Source: Thiopontia sp964344135 (GTDB lineage Bacteria; Pseudomonadota; Gammaproteobacteria; GCF-002020875). Taken from it: a DNA stretch of 11,048 nt. A model generated the notes under the pieces. It was not told the origin of the DNA. It did not search any database and saw only the letters and a list, made by a program, of their open reading frames with translations. The stretch spans positions 1 to 11,048 of the forward strand of contig CAYFMF010000051.1 of assembly GCA_964344135.1 (NCBI GenBank), in the 5' to 3' direction. The position numbers were made by a program, and so were the translations under genes. Positions 6,482 through 11,048 of the stretch are shown here, one piece after another (within the stretch, counting starts at the first letter, position 1; the number at the start of each line of letters is the position of its first letter).

Positions 6482-9400
6482 TCAGGATACCCCTGCCTCT
6501 ATCACCCGCGCCGCAGTCTCGAAATCGTAGCGCTGAAGCGCTACATGGACATCCTCCAGAACCATCCTGAGGCTGCCACTCTCCACAATCTGCAGCAGCC
6601 CCTCCACCGTGTCGACGGCATTGGTATCAAAGGATTCAATCTCTGCCGAGAGTCGCTTCAGGTTAACACCAGCTGCAGCGCCATCTGCACCCAGTGAATC
6701 GCCCCCCAGCAGCAGGGCAACCTCCCGCTCCACACGCTCCAGTCGGGTGGAGAGCGCATTGATCAGCTGCTCGACCCCCGTCTGCTCCATCGACTCCCTG
6801 TACCCCCGGGCACCATCTCTTATCCCTAACAGAGGTTGGGGATAATTCACCCTGAGCGCCTGCTCAAGTGCAGCAGCATCGCCCTGCAACGCACCCGCTC
6901 CGATGGTACCGGCAATCCCCTTGAGCGTGTGTGCATGGCGAATCGCATCATCCACCCTGCCGTGCTCCAGCGCCTCCCTGATCCTGGACGCTACACCCTT
7001 CTGGTCACTGCGAAACGCCGCCAGAATCTTTCTGTAGATCCCGACCTTGCCGCCAACCTGGCGAACCCCCAGAGCGACATCGACAGCACCACCATCAACC
7101 CCCGTTATTGAGGCGCCTTCAGAGGAGAGATCCCCCCCCTCATGCTTCGGGATCCAGCGCCGCAACTTGCTGTAGAGATCCTCTGGATCAATCGGCTTGG
7201 CGATATGGTCATCCATTCCCGCCTCGGCTGCGGCCTCCCGATCCTGCCGCATCACATTGGCGGTCATGGCAACCACCGGGATCTCTGCTGTATGGGGGTT
7301 GGCACGGATCCGTCGGGTGGCCTCATAACCATCCATCACCGGCATCTGAACATCCATCAGCACCAGATCAAAGGGGGCAGCATGCTCCAGCAGACGCAGT
7401 GCCTCCTCACCATGGCTGGCAACCTCAACCTCCACCCCGGCCATCTCCAGCAACCCCAGCGCCACCCTCTGGTTGACCTCATTATCCTCAACCAGCAGCA
7501 CCCTGGCCCCGCGGATCCCCAAGGCCGAATCCAGACCCTTCATTGCCCCCTCCCTCCCCTTCCGTCCGGTAGCGGGTGAAGCCTCTTCTGCCTGCCCTCC
7601 CCCCTGCCCTCCCAGCAGCGCCTCTACTGTAGCGTCAAGCAGCAGGGATGGGGTTACAGGCTTTGCAAGAAAGCCATCCAGCACAAGATCCCCGCTCTGT
7701 CGCAGCATCTCGTCCTGATCATAGGCGGTTACCATGACAATGGCCGGGGTGGTCTCTATCTGCGGGTCATCCTGGATCCGGCGTGCAGCCTCAAGTCCAT
7801 CCATCCCCTCCATATGCCAGTCCATCAACACCATCCGGAACGGCTCACCCTCCTGCCCTGCAAGAACAATCCGCTTAATGGCCTCCTCACCGGAGGATAC
7901 CTCCTGCACCCTGAAGGAGAGCCGGTTGGCCATCTCATGGAGGATCTCGCGTGCATTGGCACTGTCATCCACCAGCAGCACACGGATCCCCCGCAACAGC
8001 TCCGGCATCACCCGGCTCCTCTCTCTGGCATCCCTGTGGGTCCTGAAAGGGAGGGTAAAGGTGAAGATAGTCCCCTCTCCGAGCTTGCTCTCCACCGACA
8101 TCTCCCCCCCCATCATCTCGACCAGCTGTCTGCTGATGGTCAGCCCCAGCCCGGTCCCTCCATATTTGCGGGTTGTCGAGCCATCCGCCTGGGTGAAGGG
8201 CTGGAACAGCCTGTCAACCTGATCACTGCTCATCCCGATCCCGCTATCTTCCACCGAGAAGCTGAGCAGCAGCCGGGGCTCTCCATCTGCAGCGGGGGGC
8301 GGCACCTCCCCAGGGGCGGAGAGAGGAGCTACCCGCACAACCACCTCTCCACAGTCGGAAAACTTGATCGCATTGCCAACCAGGTTGTTGAGGATCTGCC
8401 CCAGTCTGAGGGGGTCTCCAACCAGCTCATTGGGGACCCTATGATCCAGATCAAAGAGCATCTCAACCCCCCGCTCCCTGCTCTTTAGCGCCATCATGTG
8501 GTTCAGGTCGTCCATCACCCCATCAAGGTGAAACGGAAGCAGCTCTACATCAAGCTTGCCCGCCTCGATCCTGGAAAAGTCGAGAATGTCATTGATGATT
8601 CCCAGCAGCGAGTTGGCTGCATTGTGAATTCTTGTCAGATAACCGCGCTGTTTGGGATCCAGATCGGTCTGCAGCGCAAGGTGGCCCATGCCGATGATGG
8701 CATTCATCGGGGTGCGGATCTCATGACTCATGTTGGCGAGGAAATCCCCCTTGGCACGGCTCGCCTCCTCCGCCCTGGCGAGTGCACCCTCCAGCTCCTG
8801 CTGCATCACAAGGCGCTCGCTGATGTCATGAAAGACCGCAACCGATCCAAACCTGCTGCGACCGAAGGTGGTGGTCATGGTGCCGCCACCTCTGGAATCG
8901 ACCATCGGGGCGGCACTGAACTCCACCGGAACATGGGAGCCATCCTTACGGATAAACCAGTCATGATCAATATAGTAGCTCTCTCCACTGCTGATGGCCT
9001 GATGGACCGGACAGTCGGCACGTGCAACCCGGGTGCCATCAGGGCGCTGCGAGTGGATCACATCATGGATCTTCCGCCCCATCAGCTCCTCTGCCCGATA
9101 GCCCAGAATCCGCTCGGCAGCAGGGTTGATGAAAACCAGCGAGTCACTGCCGTCGAGGGCATACATGCCGTTATGCATGCTGTTGGTGAGACTCGTCAGA
9201 AAGTTGTCCTTCTCCTCGATTCTTCTGCGTGACACCTCCTCCTGCTCTGCGGAGATGCGCAGCATCACCTGCATCCGCTCTATCGAGCGCATCAGTTTTC
9301 CGATTTCACCTCCATATCCAACAGGGACAGACTGGTTCAGGTCACCGCCACCAACCCCCTCCAGCAGTGCGACCCCGCGCCTGAACCCGATAACCATCTC

Positions 9401-10510
9401 CCGTACCAGCAGGCTGGCAATCACCACCGCTACAAGGGTGGCCCCGATCAGCAGCAGAGTGATCAAGAGGCGCTGGCGCTGGAGGGCCTCCAGCCGCCCT
9501 CCAAGCTCCCCGAGATAGAACTGCTCCACCCGCTCGAAGAGCTCAATCAGCAGGGAGATCGGAATGCTGCTCTCATGAAAGAAGTCGGCGGCAGGATAGC
9601 TGATCTCATCTGCATCAAACAGCTCCCACTGCAGCAGATCCTCGCTCTCCTGCAGTGCAGAGACCAGCTCAAAGAGCTGCATGGTTACGTACTCCCGCTC
9701 GATCCCGTGGTCAAGGATGCGCTCCAGCATGTTGCGCAGGTCAATGAAGTCACGCTCGATCAGGGCCAGCTGCCTCCTGATTCTGCTGATAACCTCCCCG
9801 CTATCGGCAGCTACCCCATGACCACTCTGGATGTGACTCAGATAACCGGAGGTGCCACCCCGCAGCTGCCCAAGATCCTCCATCATCCGTGGAATCCCAC
9901 TAATAACAACCTGCTGCACATCCACCAGATAGCCCCCCTGGTGGTGGAGATCAAGCATCATCAGCAGCAGATGGGCCACCAGATCCGTATGCTGCTGAAA
10001 CAGTGCATCGGTCTGCCGGATTGATACGTCTGGGGAGGGGAGAGCGTAGGCAGCAGCCTCAATGGAGCGCCACAGGTCCCGGATCCGCACAACCCCCTCC
10101 TCAAGTCTGGAAAAATCACCACTCCAGCTGGCGGAGAGCTTCCGAACCACCCTCTCCAGCGTGTCCAGATCACGATTGACCATCCCCCCTGTCATTCCCA
10201 GGGTTGCAGTGGTCTCAGCACTCACCTCCAGCTGGTGGAGGGTGAGGTTGAGCCAGCCGCGGTGACGCCCCACATCCCGCACCAGTGTGTAGAGTGGCGC
10301 AATCATCTCGCTGGCACGAATCTGCTGCTCCAGCACGGCGATCTCATCACTCCTCTCCCCGATATGGAGAGCGGAGAAGAGCACCATCGGGAGGATCAGA
10401 ACCAGCCCGGCAAGAGAGATCTGGCGCGCAAGATTTCCACGCCAGCGTTGCAGGTGATGTCTGCCCACCTCCTCTGCCACCACGCTGCCTGTACGGGGCT
10501 CAGTTGTCAT
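6482..10510 (-). CDS. hybrid sensor histidine kinase, PAS-HisKA-HATPase-REC-REC-HPt
   Basis: 1342 aa inner-membrane phosphorelay kinase. TM1 is about 31-50. A long helical periplasmic sensor (51-346) includes RDVGRHRGWLN, reminiscent of NIT-type helical sensors but not assigned. TM2 (347-369) is followed by HAMP (about 370-425), PAS (about 438-566), HisKA with H596 in MSHEIRTPMN, and HATPase with NNLVGNAIKF (about 705-715), EDSGIGMS and the G2 box KYGGTGLGL (about 780). REC1 has D897 in LMDWHMEGMDG, REC2 has D1053 in LMDVQMPVMDG, and the HPt domain has H1194 in HAHTLKGIAG. All phosphorylation residues are intact, so a His-Asp-Asp-His relay is possible. A TGA two codons before the ATG fixes the N-terminal limit. 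It has no output domain. The HD-GYP protein with two receivers, codirectional about 0.7 kb downstream, is a likely target (inference). Domain order is BarA/TorS-like with a doubled REC. Confidence 0.93.
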   Translation of the reverse strand: MTTEPRTGSVVAEEVGRHHLQRWRGNLARQISLAGLVLILPMVLFSALHIGERSDEIAVLEQQIRASEMIAPLYTLVRDVGRHRGWLNLTLHQLEVSAETTATLGMTGGMVNRDLDTLERVVRKLSASWSGDFSRLEEGVVRIRDLWRSIEAAAYALPSPDVSIRQTDALFQQHTDLVAHLLLMMLDLHHQGGYLVDVQQVVISGIPRMMEDLGQLRGGTSGYLSHIQSGHGVAADSGEVISRIRRQLALIERDFIDLRNMLERILDHGIEREYVTMQLFELVSALQESEDLLQWELFDADEISYPAADFFHESSIPISLLIELFERVEQFYLGELGGRLEALQRQRLLITLLLIGATLVAVVIASLLVREMVIGFRRGVALLEGVGGGDLNQSVPVGYGGEIGKLMRSIERMQVMLRISAEQEEVSRRRIEEKDNFLTSLTNSMHNGMYALDGSDSLVFINPAAERILGYRAEELMGRKIHDVIHSQRPDGTRVARADCPVHQAISSGESYYIDHDWFIRKDGSHVPVEFSAAPMVDSRGGGTMTTTFGRSRFGSVAVFHDISERLVMQQELEGALARAEEASRAKGDFLANMSHEIRTPMNAIIGMGHLALQTDLDPKQRGYLTRIHNAANSLLGIINDILDFSRIEAGKLDVELLPFHLDGVMDDLNHMMALKSRERGVEMLFDLDHRVPNELVGDPLRLGQILNNLVGNAIKFSDCGEVVVRVAPLSAPGEVPPPAADGEPRLLLSFSVEDSGIGMSSDQVDRLFQPFTQADGSTTRKYGGTGLGLTISRQLVEMMGGEMSVESKLGEGTIFTFTLPFRTHRDARERSRVMPELLRGIRVLLVDDSANAREILHEMANRLSFRVQEVSSGEEAIKRIVLAGQEGEPFRMVLMDWHMEGMDGLEAARRIQDDPQIETTPAIVMVTAYDQDEMLRQSGDLVLDGFLAKPVTPSLLLDATVEALLGGQGGGQAEEASPATGRKGREGAMKGLDSALGIRGARVLLVEDNEVNQRVALGLLEMAGVEVEVASHGEEALRLLEHAAPFDLVLMDVQMPVMDGYEATRRIRANPHTAEIPVVAMTANVMRQDREAAAEAGMDDHIAKPIDPEDLYSKLRRWIPKHEGGDLSSEGASITGVDGGAVDVALGVRQVGGKVGIYRKILAAFRSDQKGVASRIREALEHGRVDDAIRHAHTLKGIAGTIGAGALQGDAAALEQALRVNYPQPLLGIRDGARGYRESMEQTGVEQLINALSTRLERVEREVALLLGGDSLGADGAAAGVNLKRLSAEIESFDTNAVDTVEGLLQIVESGSLRMVLEDVHVALQRYDFETAARVIEAGVS

Positions 10511-10517
10511 GGCTCAT
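10500..10517 (-). other. five-codon mini-ORF overlapping the kinase start
   Basis: ATG-AGC-CAT-GAC-AAC-TGA starts at 10517 and runs across the kinase ATG (10510) in another frame. A strong AGGAGGG (minus strand, 10530-10536) is 12 bases from this ATG but 19 from the kinase ATG. The kinase has only a weak site of its own. It may be translational coupling or chance; no direct support. Confidence 0.25.
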
Positions 10518-10559
10518 GATACTCTTGTTCCCTCCTGTCAAGCCTCTCAGGAATTCACC

Positions 10560-10620
10560 CACGGCAAATCTACGCTAACGGCTAAGCCATTGAAAGTCTG
10601 TTTGAGTTGCGTGTCATTTT
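10560..10620 (+). repeat. 61-bp repeat, right inner copy
   Basis: Bases 10560-10611 are the exact inverse of 69-120. Bases 10560-10620 match 10790-10850 directly with two mismatches. The copy sits about 50 bases upstream of the kinase start and closes the inverted pair that brackets the cluster. Confidence 0.9.
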
Positions 10621-10789
10621 AACTCTTCTCCGCTTAAATGCATGAAAAAAAGAGATGATGACACAATCCAACTCTATGATTACATTGGTTTTGCCGACTA
10701 ATGAACATGGAGAAGGAAATGAGTGCCATCATCCTTGCAAGAATCGTGGGTCTTTCGGGCCAGTGTGTCAACCAAATTCGTGAAACGGG
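10621..10789. other. spacer between the two right-hand repeats, no recognised gene
   Basis: This 169-base stretch is more AT-rich than the flanking genes. On the plus strand it has two very short frames: 19 codons from the ATG at 10642 (starting MKKRDDD) and 35 codons from 10701, which ends inside the next repeat. Neither resembles a family I know and neither has a convincing start site. It may be debris between repeat insertions. Confidence 0.4.
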
Positions 10790-10850
10790 CACGGCAAATC
10801 TACGCTAACGGCTAACCCATTGAAAGTCTGTTCGAGTTGCGTGTCATTTT
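10790..10850 (+). repeat. 61-bp repeat, right outer copy
   Basis: Direct repeat of 10560-10620 with two substitutions (AACCC for AAGCC, and TTCG for TTTG). Both copies end at CATTTT and diverge afterwards, which defines the unit. Confidence 0.9.
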
Positions 10851-10919
10851 CAGGCAATCCAGTACTGCTCTGGGCTTGAGCATCAGTTTCATCATCATTT
10901 CCGGCATGGTCTCCGGTAT

Positions 10920-10988
10920 AGGGGGTCAGGTCTTTACTTTTGCATAACGGGTGATCCCCGTTATGCAAAAGTAAAGACCTGACCCCCT
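10920..10988. repeat. perfect palindrome, 32-bp arms, REP-like
   Basis: The left arm 10920-10951 and right arm 10957-10988 are exact reverse complements around a TGATC loop. The arms run from AGGGGGTCAGGTC through ACTTTTGCATAACGGG. Bases 10942-10988 are identical to bases 1-47 of the window. A coding sequence matching Mfd begins within three bases of the right end. Confidence 0.95.
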
Positions 10989-10990
10989 GC

Positions 10991-11048
10991 ACTATCATCG
11001 ATGAGGAGCACCGCTTCGGTGTGCGCCAGAAGGAGCAGTTCAAGAAGC
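10991..11048 (+). pseudogene. mfd: mfd internal fragment abutting a palindrome, 3' end beyond window
   Basis: The plus-strand frame reads TIIDEEHRFGVRQKEQFKK. DEEHRFGV is the Walker B/motif II region of the Mfd translocase module (transcription-repair coupling factor, which removes stalled RNA polymerase and recruits UvrA). RecG has DEQHRFG instead, so Mfd is preferred. The upstream frame reads SKDLTPC, coming from the palindrome arm rather than Mfd, and hits a stop within the repeat. No 5' part of mfd, normally about 700 codons ahead of this motif, is present anywhere in the window. Either mfd was broken by the repeat or by the island, or the junction is an assembly artefact at a perfect palindrome. 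The distal part lies outside the window, so its integrity cannot be judged. Confidence 0.7.

Noticed and set aside
10511..10545. Sigma-70 promoter for the kinase (TTGACA on the minus strand)
   Set aside because: TTGACA is present, but the only -10-like TATCAT is 14 bases away, too close, and overlaps the start region.
10768..11043. 91-codon minus-strand frame
   Set aside because: It crosses a 61-bp repeat, the perfect palindrome and the antisense of mfd, so it cannot be a single real gene.
10991..11048. recG instead of mfd
   Set aside because: RecG has DEQHRFG at this motif; the sequence reads DEEHRFGVRQKE as in Mfd.
1..11048. CRISPR array, tRNA or rRNA genes
   Set aside because: No regularly spaced short repeats with unique spacers and no tRNA or rRNA signatures were seen on either strand.

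Overview
This looks like accessory DNA from a gammaproteobacterium. The evidence is moderate GC, a C-terminal-type Mfd fragment at the right edge, REP-like palindromes carrying an AAAGACCTGACCCCC core, and a dense set of cyclic-di-GMP and phosphorelay genes. The lineage call is an inference and no species can be named from the sequence.

Layout, left to right. Bases 1-120 hold half of a long palindrome, a 17-bp tandem duplication and a 52-bp repeat. Bases 204-1367 (+) encode a membrane diguanylate cyclase (GGEEF). All remaining large genes are on the minus strand. 1373-2062 is a degenerate REC/EAL fusion remnant. 2117-4168 is a membrane GGDEF-EAL protein. 4186-4277 is a REP-like hairpin. 4302-5756 is a REC-HD-GYP-REC response regulator. 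5857-6430 is a wrecked HEPN-MNT (hepT/mntA) toxin-antitoxin module whose hepT tail is split by a 197-bp palindromic MITE-like element with a 5-bp target duplication. 6482-10510 is a 1342-aa hybrid histidine kinase (TM-sensor-TM-HAMP-PAS-HisKA-HATPase-REC-REC-HPt). 10560-10850 holds two direct copies of the 52-61 bp repeat, and 10920-10988 a perfect 32-bp-arm palindrome. 10991-11048 is an internal piece of mfd that begins right after the palindrome.

How the genes fit together. One cyclase, one dual cyclase/phosphodiesterase, one HD-GYP phosphodiesterase under phosphorylation control, and one multi-step kinase without an output domain of its own make a plausible self-contained c-di-GMP signalling set. 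The kinase HPt could feed the two receiver domains of the HD-GYP protein (inference).

The most unusual structural fact is that the whole cluster (121-10559) is bracketed by perfect 52-bp inverted repeats, with the same REP palindrome outside on both ends. No transposase or recombinase is present in the window. The region carries several signs of decay: a domain-deleted EAL gene, a deletion-fused and frameshifted hepT/mntA, a MITE insertion, and an mfd fragment abutting a repeat.
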